Below, piece after piece: positions 47,168 through 57,525 of a stretch of 64,000 nucleotides of DNA; position 1 is the stretch's first letter, and each line of letters starts with the position of its first letter. The DNA is from Rostratula benghalensis (taxonomy: Eukaryota > Chordata > Aves > Charadriiformes > Rostratulidae): the NCBI GenBank assembly GCA_013399305.1, contig VXAI01000385.1, positions 429,308 to 493,307 on the forward strand, given 5' to 3'. The position numbers were made by a program, and so were the translations under genes. The notes below the pieces were generated by a model that searched no databases, was not told where the DNA came from, and worked only from the letters and a program-made list of their open reading frames with translations.

Positions 47168-48032
47168 GTGAGAAGCCCTGGAATTGATTGATACAAACCT
47201 TTCATACTCTTACCCTTGTCTGCACTTTCAGTTCAAGGCTGTGTCTTGTGTTCTGGAGTTGATGCTTGTGAACTGGTCTCACAAATCCTGACTCCAGAAG
47301 GGACTTGTCAGTATCTCTGCATATCTCAGCCAAAGCAATTGAGCAAGTGCCTGCAGGATTCCTAACTGACCCCTCCAAGCTATCAGGCTTCAGACAGTAT
47401 TTAAAGAAAAAACAAATCAAAAAAAAACCCCCCACCAGCAAGCACTCCACCTGCCCAAATCAAGCAACCAAAAAAACCCAAAACCTCCAAAAAACCCAAA
47501 CTCAGCAACATGAGGGGTCTGGTGAATTTGAAACTCTTCTACAATGTGTAATATTGAAATATCATTTGTTTTCCCAACCTAACGTGTGTTCTATTTGTTG
47601 AAATTGATTGTAGATGACATTCTCCCTGAGTGGCAAAAGCAGTGAAAGCAGCCAGATGGTTAGCAGAAATATATAGTGTATTAACAGACTATGACCACTT
47701 GATCCCATAGTTTTTCTCAACTGGCAACTAAACAAGTTTTTTCCAAATTGAACATCTAAGTGCATTTGGAAAAAATGCAGTTTCTTCAGAAATAATTGCA
47801 CAATTATTGGTTTTGGTGGTCTTTTCCCCTTCACTCTCCTGAGTACTACTACTTCTAATAGAGCAAGTGGAAAAATACGTAGCAATTTGGTGTTACTAAA
47901 TTATATCACAATATACTAGCCTAAAATTCCTTCTTTACATTTGAAAAACCTGGCTTGTTATCTGCACAGTAAATCATACTTTTTTGTTTTTAATCTAAAA
48001 GTGAAATTGTGTGTACCAGGAAATTTTTTAAA
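47168..48032. other. Unique DNA with A/C-rich stretch
   Basis: Contains an A/C-rich low-complexity stretch (47,401-47,510) with repeated AAACCC and CAACC-like words, similar to the one at 15,985. The 98-codon plus frame across it is a by-product of its low complexity. Confidence 0.6.
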
Positions 48033-48112
48033 TTAAGGCTAGAAGGAACAATAATTGTAATTTAATCTAACATTCATTTTTAATCTGAGCTAAGTAGCCC
48101 ACAGTTTCCCAA
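48033..48112 (-). mobile_element. Possible ancient CR1 tail (turtle/croc-type)
   Basis: Plus-strand text TTAAGGCTAGAAGGAACAAT, then AATTTAATCTAAC and later TAGCCCACAGTTTCCC resembles the reverse complement of an old amniote CR1 tail (TAAGGCCAGAAGGGACCAT, ATCTAGTCTGACC, then ATAGAATTTCACCC). Identity is modest, and an indel is needed after the first 45 bases. Listed with low confidence. Confidence 0.38.
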
Positions 48113-50323
48113 GGATGAGGTGTGATAGCCCCATTAACATAATAAACCAGGTCTTTTTGTAAAATGCCTAATCCAACCCACTAAAAGCTGTTCTCTAGCT
48201 GGAAGTATCTTCTGTATGTCTGAGTGGCCCTATCATGATATAAAGCAGGTGAACATCTGGCCCAAGGTGTCAGAAGACATCAACTCACAGGCTCTGTAGC
48301 TGGCTCATGCTTTAAATGTTCTGTTGACACACTGGGAGGTAGGAAAAGTAGCATGAGCATTAGCTGGAGAGCTCACTGCTATAGCAAATCAATGGGACTT
48401 TTTCTAAGTGATTTGGTAAATCATTGCCCTGCTGCATTTTTTAAAAAAAACCCAACAGTAAGATGAGTCCCATTTTGAGATGGTGTTTCAAAGAAATTAT
48501 TTGCAGTGCTTCATTGCAAAGACTTAAATTGATGACTTTCAACTTTTGCAATGAAGCCAAAAAGATACAAAGAATTAGGAAAAAATAACCAGGATCTTTA
48601 AATAATTTAGTTATCTCAGACACCTGCCATGAGTGCTGTGAGTCTTATAAAAAGAGAGACTGAGTGAACTGTTCGGGAATGTTGGTATTCTATTGGTAGA
48701 AATAGGCATATTCCACTGGACATAACACTGATTAAGCAGAGACTAAGCTTCTATCTACGTTCCAGTTTCAGCATCTGCTGCAAACTCCATGTAACCTTGC
48801 TATCACTTCACTTCATTGCTAGGTTTTATTATGGTTGCATCTACAACCCATGACTGAAATCAGAGCCACAGCAAGGTACATGCAGCACAAATATCCTGGG
48901 ATAAAGAACCTCTTCCTCCAAGACCTTCCTGTGCAATTTAGCACCAGAAAGGATAAAAAGAAAGTGGAGTTGCACAAAGCTGCACAGAAGCAGTATTGTA
49001 GCCCAAAGTAGCTGCCTCCTGTTACCCAGCTCAAGGCTGTTCTACTAGATGTCCCTTCCAGCCTGGACCATTATATGAGAGCAAAATCAAGATTTGACTG
49101 GGGTTTTCTCAGAAAAATAGACCACATCTTTCTTTGCTGCTACAGTGAGATCTTGGTTATAGGGGAATCATATGAGCAGTGAACTCTTGAGTTCCCATCC
49201 AAACTGAATTTTCCTGTGATCATAGGATAATGTTTATCTTGGTCTATTTGGTGCAAACCTTTAGGGAAAAGAGAAAAGAGAACACAGTTGCTACATTTTC
49301 TGTAGCAAGCAGCAATAAAGAAGGATAATAACTTTAAAATGGCTTGGCTGTGAAATGGCTGTTAAGCTCTTGCTTATCTAATGCAAAGTCAAATTTCAGT
49401 CACTTCTGCATGTGCCGTTAATTGGACCAATGTGCAAGTATTTGTCCTATACTGTCATTATTTGGAGGAAGGGTCTTGAATGCCTATCTGGATGCTGCAA
49501 ATCGACCTCCAGGAGATTTTTTTTTTTGAATGCTTGCTTGTCAAACTGCCTTTAAGCATTTCAATTTGTGGTGATAATCTACTCAATACCTCCTATTACA
49601 CTAAAATCAGCCAGTAGGTCATACTAGCCCTTTCACTGTTCCATACAGGCAGAGGGGGAAAAAAAATGATCTAGCACTTGAATACAGCCAGGAATGCTTA
49701 CAGATTGGGACCAGAGTGCTGATACATCAAGGGTGTAGCAATCCAAATGACAGATTTATTGCAGATTTGACTTATCCATCAATCTTTATTCAGAAAAGTA
49801 TTTAAGCTTTGATGATCTTTTAAGTACATGCAGATGATATTTCATGCTACTCCAAAAGATGAACCCAATTAAGCTTTCTGCTGCAATTATTTAGAGATCA
49901 TCTTTAGGGAACCCCTCCTATTTGTTGGAATTCCATATCCAAACACTAGATATAGGGGAAAACTTTGCAAAAGGTTTGTTTTGCTGATACTGGATTAGAC
50001 TCAGTGGTATGTGATAAAAATGTGGTGTGATGCATAGAGCACTTGCATCCCATACTGCTGGTGAATGTATTGCTTAAATGAATATGGTGAATTCGTAATG
50101 TGGTGCAATAGCTGTTGAGCAGTGCATGAATCTGTTGTTTATGTTCATCTCACACTGGAGCCATGACACATTGGAATTTAGACAGAGAGAAGAAATGGCT
50201 GCCTGCCAGAATTAACTACCTTTTTGCACACAAAGGAAACATTTCTCCTTCCATGCAGCAGTAGTTGTGGCATTACAGAATGTTGTGGAGTGACCTGTTA
50301 GACAAGGTGCCTGGTTTCAGGGT
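48113..50323. other. Unique DNA
   Basis: No gene recognised. A short stretch at 49,043-49,079 looks like a worn CR1 3' end and is listed separately. T10 near 49,518 is the only notable simple run. Confidence 0.5.
49043..49079 (+). mobile_element. Possible worn CR1 3' terminus
   Basis: Reads TACTAGATG, then TCCCTTCCAGCCTGGACCAT and TATATGA. This fits the end of CR1 (ACTAGATG...GGTCCCTTCC...CCATTCTATGA) with a deletion of about 10 bases in the middle. Too short to be sure. Confidence 0.42.
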
Positions 50324-51465
50324 AGAATCATAGAATCATCTGGGCCAGAAGGGACCTTCAAAGGTCATCTATTCTGACCTTCCCACAATCAGCAGGGACA
50401 CCCCCAAGTAGACCAGGCTGCCCAGGGCCTCCTTGAGCCTCACCTTGAAGATCTCCAGGAGAGGGGCCTCAACCACCCCCCTGGGCAACCTGTTCCAGTG
50501 TTCAACCACCCTCATTGTAAAGAACTTACTCCTAATATCCAATCTAAATCTGCTCTTCTCCAGTTTAAACCCATTGCCCCTCGTCCTGTCACTACAGGCC
50601 CTTGTAAATAGGCTCTCCCCTAGTACCTCTAGGCCCCCCTCAGGTACTGGAAGGTTGCTATCAGGTCTCCCCAGAGCCTCCTCCAGGCTGAACAGCTCCA
50701 GCCTGTCCACATGGCAGAGGTGCTCCAACCCCTTGGTCATTTTGGTGGCCCTCCTCTGGACCTGCTCCATCAGGTCCATGTCCTTCTTCTATTGGGGGCT
50801 CCAGACCTGCACACAGGACTCCAGGTGAGGTCTCACCAGAGCAGATTAAAGTGGCAAAGTCACTTCTCTGGACCTGCTGGCAACACTTCTTTTGATGCAG
50901 CCCAGGATGCGATTGGCCTTCTGGGCTGCAAGCACACACTATCTGCTCATGTCCAGCTTCTCGTCCATCAGCACCCCCAAGTCCCTTTTCTCAGGGATGC
51001 TTTCTAATACCTCGTCACCTAGTCTGTATTGATACTGAGCATTGTTCCAGCCCAGGTGCAGACCATTGCACTTGCTCCCATTGAACTTCATGTGGTTTAC
51101 TTGAGCCCACCTGTCCAGGTCCCTCTGGATGACATCATATGCCTCAGGTGTATCAACAACACCACACCTTGGTGTCATCTGCAAACTTGCTGATGGTGCT
51201 CTCAATCCCTCTGTCTATATCATTGATAAAAACGTTAAACAGTACCAGTCCCAGCATGGACCCTTGAGGGTCACCACTTGTCACTGCTCTCCATCTGGAC
51301 TTAAAGCCATTGAGAACTACCCTCTGGATGTGACCATCTAGCCAGTTCCTTATCCACTGAACAGTCCACCCATCAAATCCATCTCTCTCCAATTTGGCAA
51401 GCAGGATGTCATGGGTGACCGTGTCAAAGGCCTTACAGAAGTCCAGATAGATCACATCCATAGGT
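50324..51465 (-). mobile_element. CR1 copy (F-like), 1.14 kb with RT palm
   Basis: The 3' end lies at 50,324 (two copies of the reverse complement of ATTCTATG). On the minus strand it runs from the RT palm ([14 protein letters not shown]) through FADDTK, the linker, the C-terminal region and a short 3' UTR. It is 5'-truncated just before the DFCKAFD block. Subfamily features (KKDMDLMEQVQRR, LEKSRFRLDIRSKF) link it to the plus-strand copy at 17.77 kb. Another minus CR1 starts only about 335 bases to the right. Long plus-strand frames here (50,433-51,341) are antisense shadows. Confidence 0.96.
50369..51461 (-). pseudogene. CR1 ORF2 RT remnant with catalytic blocks still readable
   Basis: Three minus-strand frames follow each other. 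51,153-51,461 holds [11 protein letters not shown] (RT motif A, first catalytic Asp), [11 protein letters not shown] (motif B, with Asp in place of the usual Val) and KFADDTK (motif C, both catalytic Asp kept). 50,939-51,205 holds [14 protein letters not shown] and [12 protein letters not shown]. 50,369-50,779 holds VQRRATKMTKGLEHL and HWNRLPRGVVEAP. A frameshift lies just after motif C, and further stops lie near 50,938 and 50,780. Catalytic residues survive, but the protein is truncated and broken. Confidence 0.9.
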
Positions 51466-51799
51466 CGTCCATGTTGTAGGAATTTTCTGTGGGGCTTGCC
51501 CAGTCTATGGTCTCACATCATTCAGGCTAGTGTTTGCTGAAGGAACCTGAGGCAGTCAGAACCCAAAACATGCAACTCTAAATTGAAGAAGGGTTTTATT
51601 TGTTGTACTTGATGCCTTTAGCAAAATAATGATATAAGTTGCTGTTCCAAAGGCAATAAAGCAATTGTTTCAGCAGAAACCCAACCTTCTACCTTGCAGA
51701 GATGTGACTGTAGCGTGCCTGCTGCTTGAGTCATGTTATTTTCACTTAGTCAGGTTGGAAACTTCCCCTCTAGTGAGGACCTTCTTTCTAAGTGGCACT
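51466..51799. other. Spacer between two minus-strand CR1 copies
   Basis: About 334 bases of non-CR1 sequence. It has an AATAAA-like word (CAATAAAG near 51,655), but no terminal TG...CA structure or repeat partner in this window that would make it an LTR. The two CR1 copies it separates belong to different subfamilies. Confidence 0.5.
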
Positions 51800-52930
51800 C
51801 AGTCACAAAATAGTGGCATTGGAAGGGATTGCTGGAGATCATCTAGTCCAACCCCACTGCCAAAGCTGATTCATCTAGAGCAGGCTGGGCAGGAATGCGT
51901 CCAGGAGGATTCTGAGTATCTGCACAGAAGGAGACTCCACAGCCTCTCTGGGCAGTCTGATCCAGTGTTCTGTCACCCTCAAAGTAACTAAGTTTTTCCA
52001 CATGTTGAGAGGGAATTGTATGTGTTTCAGTTTGTGTCTGTTGCCACTTGTCCTGTCACTAGGCACCACTGAGAAGAGTCTGGTCCTATCCCCTTGACAC
52101 CTACTTTTAGATATTTATAAACATTGATAAGATCCCCTCTCAGTAGTCTTTTCTCCAGGATAAATGGAGCTTTTCCTCATAGGAGAGGGACTCCATCGCC
52201 TTGATCATCTTCATAGCCCTCTGCTGACTCACTGCAGCAGTTCCCTATCCTTCTTGAACTGGGGAGCCTGGTTGCAGCCTCACCAGGGCAGAGTAGAGGG
52301 GGAGGATGATCTCCCTTGACCTGCTGGACACATTCTTTTTAATGCATCCCAGGAGACCATTGACCTTCTTGGTCACAAGGGCGCATTGCTAGCTCATGGT
52401 CAACTTGTTGTCCACCCAGCTCTCTACGGAGCTGCTTTCCAACAGGTCTGCCCCTAACCTGTTCTGTTGCATGGGATTACTCCTCCATAGGAGCAGGACC
52501 CTACACTTGCCCTTGTTGAAATTCATTAGGTTGCTCACCACCCAACTTTATAGCCGGTCTAGAACTGTGAGGTCTCTCTCTGCAGAATTGCTTTCCAGCA
52601 GGTCAGCTCCTAACCTGTACTGGTGTATGGGCTTATTCCTCCCTAGGAAAAGGACCCTACACTTGCCCTTGTTGAACTTCATTAGATTCCTCAACGTCCA
52701 ACTGTCTAGCCTGCCTAGGTCTCACTGGATGGCAGCTCAGCCGTCTGGTGTGTCAGCCACGCCTCCCAGTTTTGTATCAGCAACAAACTTGTGGATAGTA
52801 CACTCTGTCCCCTCATCCAGGTCATTGATGAATATGTTGAACAGGACTGGACCCAGTAGTGACCCCTGGGGAATACCACTAGCTACAGGCCTCCAAGATC
52901 TGGGGACCTTGTTGAACCTAGCAAGGATCC
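51800..52930 (-). mobile_element. Chimeric CR1 copy (J/X-like) with internal duplication
   Basis: Minus strand, 3' end about 51,800 (degenerate TTTTGTGACTGAGTG). From the 5' side: RT motif B ([19 protein letters not shown]), [15 protein letters not shown], then [15 protein letters not shown], so the catalytic FADD block is changed to FVAD. Next comes the patch 52,570-52,775, almost identical to the plus copy at 29.86-30.07 kb. After that the same ORF2 region appears a second time in a more diverged form ([18 protein letters not shown], about 52,440-52,560). The element then continues normally to its 3' end. A copied patch with a duplicated ORF2 segment explains this order. The 5' limit is approximate. 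Confidence 0.94.
52430..52775 (-). repeat. Duplicated ORF2 segment inside the chimeric CR1
   Basis: Two successive versions of the CR1 block encoding FNKGKCRVL...RLGADLLES occur on the minus strand: first at about 52,775-52,570, second at about 52,569-52,430. They differ at many sites (roughly 16 percent over about 110 bases, counted by eye), so they are not a fresh in-place tandem duplication. The junction falls at GAGACCT, a word that occurs at both the start and the end of the block in the first version, so 7 bp of microhomology is available for strand switching. Confidence 0.85.
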
Positions 52931-53774
52931 TCAGTGCCGACATTCTAATTCAGAACATGTTGACAAATCCTGTGTTTTTCACCCCAGTGTAGCACAAGAA
53001 CTTAAAACAATATGTAGTCCAGTCTTCATGTACCAGGAACAGTAAACCCTGTGTAACTGAAACATTTCCTCAGAAAAAGATACAGGTTTGGTTTGAACTT
53101 ACCTGATGATGGAACTCCACCCCTGCCCCAATATTTTGTTACAATAATTAAGCTCCTTCACTTAAGCTCCTCCATTTGAATCTATCCCCCTTCTGCTCTC
53201 AGCTCCTCTCTTTTTATATCTTTCTCAATTATTTAAATGTATCTTCAACACCTGGAACTTCACCCACATTAAGCTATTCCATTTTCAATTCTCCTTTTGA
53301 TCTTTGTTATAGTAATTTAAGCAGAATGCACTTGATGCAAGGGTGGGAGTTTTTTCATCCTTAAACTAAGAAATTCTAATTCTTCTCCAACTTTCCAGTA
53401 TCTTTTTAGAAATGCAAAATAGCTGCATGTAGTATTTTAGCAGTGGTGTCAGACATGTCCTAGCAAACACTTGTTCTAAAATTGCCAGATGCAGAACTAT
53501 GCAACAGCTTTATGGCAAATAGTTTAAGGCATAGCTTATGTAGAATGCATTTCAAGAATCCTTTAAGGGTTCAAAATTGGATCCTACTGGTGACAGCTCT
53601 AAAGTGCTCCCACATAACATTCCTGAAGTAAAAGTACTTGCTTGGAACAGTACTTAGCCCATATGCAAGCTTGCAAGCTCACTTGGTGGGGTGCTGTTGT
53701 TATGATTGACTTACTGCAACGATAAGCCTTATCCTCTCCAGGAATCTCAATGCATAAATGTGCTGTATAAGCTC

Positions 53775-53799
53775 TTTTTTTTTTTTTTTTTTTTTTTTT
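53775..53799 (+). repeat. T25 homopolymer
   Basis: Uninterrupted run of about 25 T followed by CCCC. Read on the minus strand it would be a poly(A), but no polyadenylation signal lies in the 30 bases before it on that strand. Confidence 0.9.
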
Positions 53800-54396
53800 C
53801 CCCAAAGTAAGAGGCCAGGAAAAGACAACTTTGCACATGTAGAGTTTTCCTTTTTCCCTTTTCCTCAGTCAGATGGGCTGGGTTGTCATTTTGTCTGGTA
53901 TTTTACACAATGCAGATGCACCAGCACGACTTCCCAGTGCAGATGTGCTTCATTCAGTGACAGTATTTAAGGTCTGTATTAACGCTGGGCAGTTTTCCCA
54001 GTGGCTACTGAAGGATTTGGGAATGCCACACTCACTATTTCACAGTGGTGCTTCTACTTCTAACTTCCTTCAGTGCTTTTTTCAGAGCTCTACAGAAACA
54101 CACTCCTGTTATGGCGAAGGAACAAAACACTGAAAGCAAGTCAAAAATCTACTGTCTTGCCTTCATACAAAACAAGCATAGAAATTGAGAGAGATTTTTT
54201 CAGAACAAGAATCTCAAGTAAAGAAAAATACTGTCACACTGGGCAAGGTGCCTGTTCCTGGAGATACTGTTGGTTTTCAAAAGCTTCTGATTTATCAAAT
54301 CTGTTTTGCAAGTCACAGGGACTGCACGTCATGTTGTACATCTGTTTGCTGAGACTGAGGTTCCATTGCTCTTTGCTGTTCCTGTCTGCTTGACAG

Positions 54397-54513
54397 TATG
54401 TCCAGGACCTGGGTTTGGATTATGCATTGGGACCCCAGAATGGGGTCCTCAGGAAGAGCCTTTTCAGGGAGAAACAGCATCCAGCCCCGTATCTTTGCTG
54501 CAGCATTTCTCAG
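54397..54513 (+). CDS. Weak candidate internal exon
   Basis: Seen: a pyrimidine-rich acceptor (CTGTTCCTGTCTGCTTGACAG, in parts; ends 54,396), 117 open bases (39 codons, phase 0 to phase 0) and a donor CTCAG/GTAAAC. GC content is above the flanks. Peptide parts: YVQDLGLDYALGPQNGVLRK and SLFREKQHPAPYLCCSISQ. No family recognised. Both splice sites are good and the length is a multiple of three, but no neighbouring exon was found on this strand. Confidence 0.22.
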
Positions 54514-55454
54514 GTAAACAATAAGGTCTGTGTGGGGTTTTGCACACATAGATCCCTACCTACCTTTGCATACATCGTCAGAATATTTATCACCAGTCTG
54601 TTCTTTCTGGCCTTTAAAGCAGATTGTGAACACCTCCACCACTCCCAGTGCACTGGGAACAGCCATCACACAGTCAACAGAAACTCCAACAGTCTGAAAT
54701 CCACTTGTGCTGTTTACTTTGCTGCTAGGAGGAAAGAACAAATCCATGAACAAAATAGCCTCCTTTAGGGGCATGATATGTTTTCAGTTCAGCTTGTTGA
54801 GAGGGCAAGAAGTCAGAGTTGAATTGGAGGCAGAATTTGACCTCTGACAATTAAGTATTCCAATTACCTGTCACCTTTTACCAGGTGATCTGTGAATGCT
54901 GCTCTTGGGTGTTTTACCCTATGCTGGGACAGCACTGTGTCACTTCCATCAGCTGCTTATTCATACTACTGCCCTGACTGCAGTCAGGGAATTTACTGAC
55001 TTACTAACACAAATCCACATTCCCTCATGGTTTAGCTTCTTATACATTCATGCATTGTCTACATCATGCATGGCTCCATCCCCTTGTCCAGCTCATCCTT
55101 CACTACTCACAGAAGTATCTTGGCACTTCACTGCTTAATAGACTCAGCAAAGTTCCTTGAAAAGAAAGCACAGCTTTTTCTTCTTTGTTCATATTTTATG
55201 CTCTGAAATTCACACCCAGGTGACATACAGGAAAGAGTGAACTCTGCATTGTGAGTGAAAGCATTGATTGAGAGCTTTGAAGCTAAATGCTGTAAAGTAA
55301 TTAGCAATGTAGGGCAAGCAAACTTGCTCATGCTACCTCCATGCAAGCATACACCTGCAAATCCAGTGTTAACACATACAGAAACCATGTTGATGCAAGA
55401 ATAAATTGTTTCTAATCTAATGGCATGTCTGATCTTCTGAAACCAAGCTTACTT

Positions 55455-55472
55455 GGGGTGGGGGGGGCGGGG
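55455..55472 (+). repeat. G-rich run, possible quadruplex
   Basis: Four G, T, eight G, C, four G. The eight-G run can split to supply the third and fourth tracts, so a three- or four-layer quadruplex is possible on the plus strand. Isolated; no promoter features around it. Confidence 0.75.
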
Positions 55473-57507
55473 AATCATGCAAGCCGCTCAGCTATTTAAG
55501 TGCACAATCCAGTTTGAGAACTCATTAGCAAATCACAGAGTGCAATTCGCATGTGCTAACACAGCCAACAGTTACCCAAGCAGTCTAGAGAAAACTGACA
55601 CCACAGAAGGAAACTTTCAGATTTAGTGATGTTTTACTGTGGATGGCTCAAAGCCAGAAAGCACAGAGCTGCATAATCTGACATAGAAACTACTGAAAGT
55701 TTTGGAAAGGTCTTCGAGGTTGGGGGGTAAGAGGGCTCAACAATGTGCTCCATATATGCTCCATACATGTACACAACATACTGCCTAGAACTAGTAGTGA
55801 TGGGATCAACAAGGAGCTGACAAGCCAGGGAAACCACATAGCTTTTTGGCATCCTGGAACACAGACCGCCTCTAAAACAAAAGAAACAAAGTGTTTCTTT
55901 CTGTATGTCTGGCCATCTACTGGATTCCCATCTTTGCACCAGCACAATCCAGTTGGGAGGAGAGTTTTTAAAAGGCTGTAGCACTTAGGCACAGCAAAAG
56001 CATCCCTTTGCTTTCCCTGACCCAAGTCTCATGTGCAGGGTGCAGCTTGAAGTTTATGTTATGCAAAAAATCCAGTGTTGCTACTATAATTTTTCATTTT
56101 TCTAGGGCAAGAAAAAAACTTGCTTCTCTTCGTACCTTCCCATCCACTTGTACAGCTAGGAGAAACACAATATTTTGACCTCTCCTGCCTGAAGAGCTCT
56201 GAAACCCAAATGTACATCATTGGAAACCATTTAATCATGGGACTATGATCTCCTCTGAAGTGGGTAGAGCTTCCCTCTGCTCCTGCATAAGCAGTGCATG
56301 GCGTAGGTAAGAATCATTGGATATCATAAAGGGAGAGAAAGCTTGCATGCCTCTGCACTAGTGAGTAGGACTGTCTCTGAGGAATAGGAACTGGTATTAT
56401 CTATAGGATTTAAATGTAGTCATGTGGTCTGTATTTAAGGACTAGATCACCCTTCCCCTCAAGCAGATGCTTATCCTATAGTTACAGCCAGCCTGGACTT
56501 TTTAGTCATGGTACAAATCCTGCGACTGAGCTGATCAAATTATCACAGTGTCTGGTTTACAATATCACTGATTAAGTCACAGAGGAGGAAGCTAATTATA
56601 GAGGAGCATGCTACTTACACACAGGGATGCTGTAGCAAGCTCTGCAGGAGGCAGATGGAAGTATTTTAAAAAAAAAAAGAAGGGGAGAAAGGCATATGGC
56701 AGTAAACCAATTTTTTTTTTTTTTTGGTAGGGAATACTACAACCTATCTTCCTCCTCTTCAGGCATTTATTTTGTATGGCAGAGATGATCTGAGAAGCGC
56801 TCTCAGAGTTTGAGGGTACAACTCCAAGAGGCGTCATTAATTTTATTACTGGGCATGTGATCATTATGCTTATGGACTAGAATAGCTCAAACTTGGCTTT
56901 AATGTCAGCTTATCAGCATATTCATCACTGAACAAACATTACATAATTACACTAAATCATGAGATCAGAATATAAGGGATGGTTTGTTGGGGGTTATCTT
57001 AATACAGAATGGTCTAATTTGTATCGATCTTTCTTTCTATAATATGTTTAAGGGTAAATGTACTTAGAAGGCAGCCACATCATAAAAACAAGGTCTAGAG
57101 TCAGATGGAAAAGAGCTGTGGCACAACCATGCTGTGGGTACTTGCTCAGAACGTTCATTGAAGCAAATGGAACTGGTAACTATCTTTGGTGCACTTGAAG
57201 TAAAACATTTTAAATGCGAACAATTTAATATTGTACTTACTACTGACACTATTTTCTACAGTAACCAAGGATGCTGTTGCCATCCAACTTTACAATGTGA
57301 AGCACAATTTTCCAGAATGTGAACCTGACATTGTCTTAATTTGTCACTTGTGTGATGGTTTACAAAAGGCGTATAATAAAGAACCGCTGATACCACAGTT
57401 TTTATACCCATTGAGCATGTGTGTTAAGGCCAGAGAAATTTACATGGCCAATTAAGGCTAACCTGCTTTACAATTCCTCTGGTATAAAGCTTGTCACCGT
57501 AAGATTG

Positions 57508-57525
57508 TAAATAAATAAATAAATA
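57508..57525 (+). repeat. (AAAT)n microsatellite
   Basis: Four tandem AAAT units. Confidence 0.9.

Larger units (their letters stand above)
52931..57480. other. Unique DNA with a T25 tract and a G-rich run
   Basis: No gene recognised. Contains T25 (53,775-53,799), a G-rich run (55,455-55,472), A11 (56,668-56,678) and T15 (56,711-56,725) 32 bases apart, and a weak exon candidate at 54,397-54,513. Open frames reach 117 codons but carry no domains. Confidence 0.5.

Noticed and set aside
50433..51341. Several plus-strand frames of 70-131 codons
   Set aside because: Antisense to the minus-strand CR1 RT remnant.
51466..51799. Solitary LTR between two CR1 copies
   Set aside because: It has an AATAAA-like word, but no clear terminal motif, target duplication or second copy in the window.
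52396..52992. 198-codon plus-strand open frame with repeated peptide blocks
   Set aside because: Antisense of the minus-strand CR1; its internal repeats ([16 protein letters not shown] twice) merely reflect the duplicated ORF2 segment.
56668..56725. A11 and T15 runs 32 bases apart as a functional hairpin
   Set aside because: Simple homopolymers commonly pair by chance; no conserved stem sequence beyond A and T.
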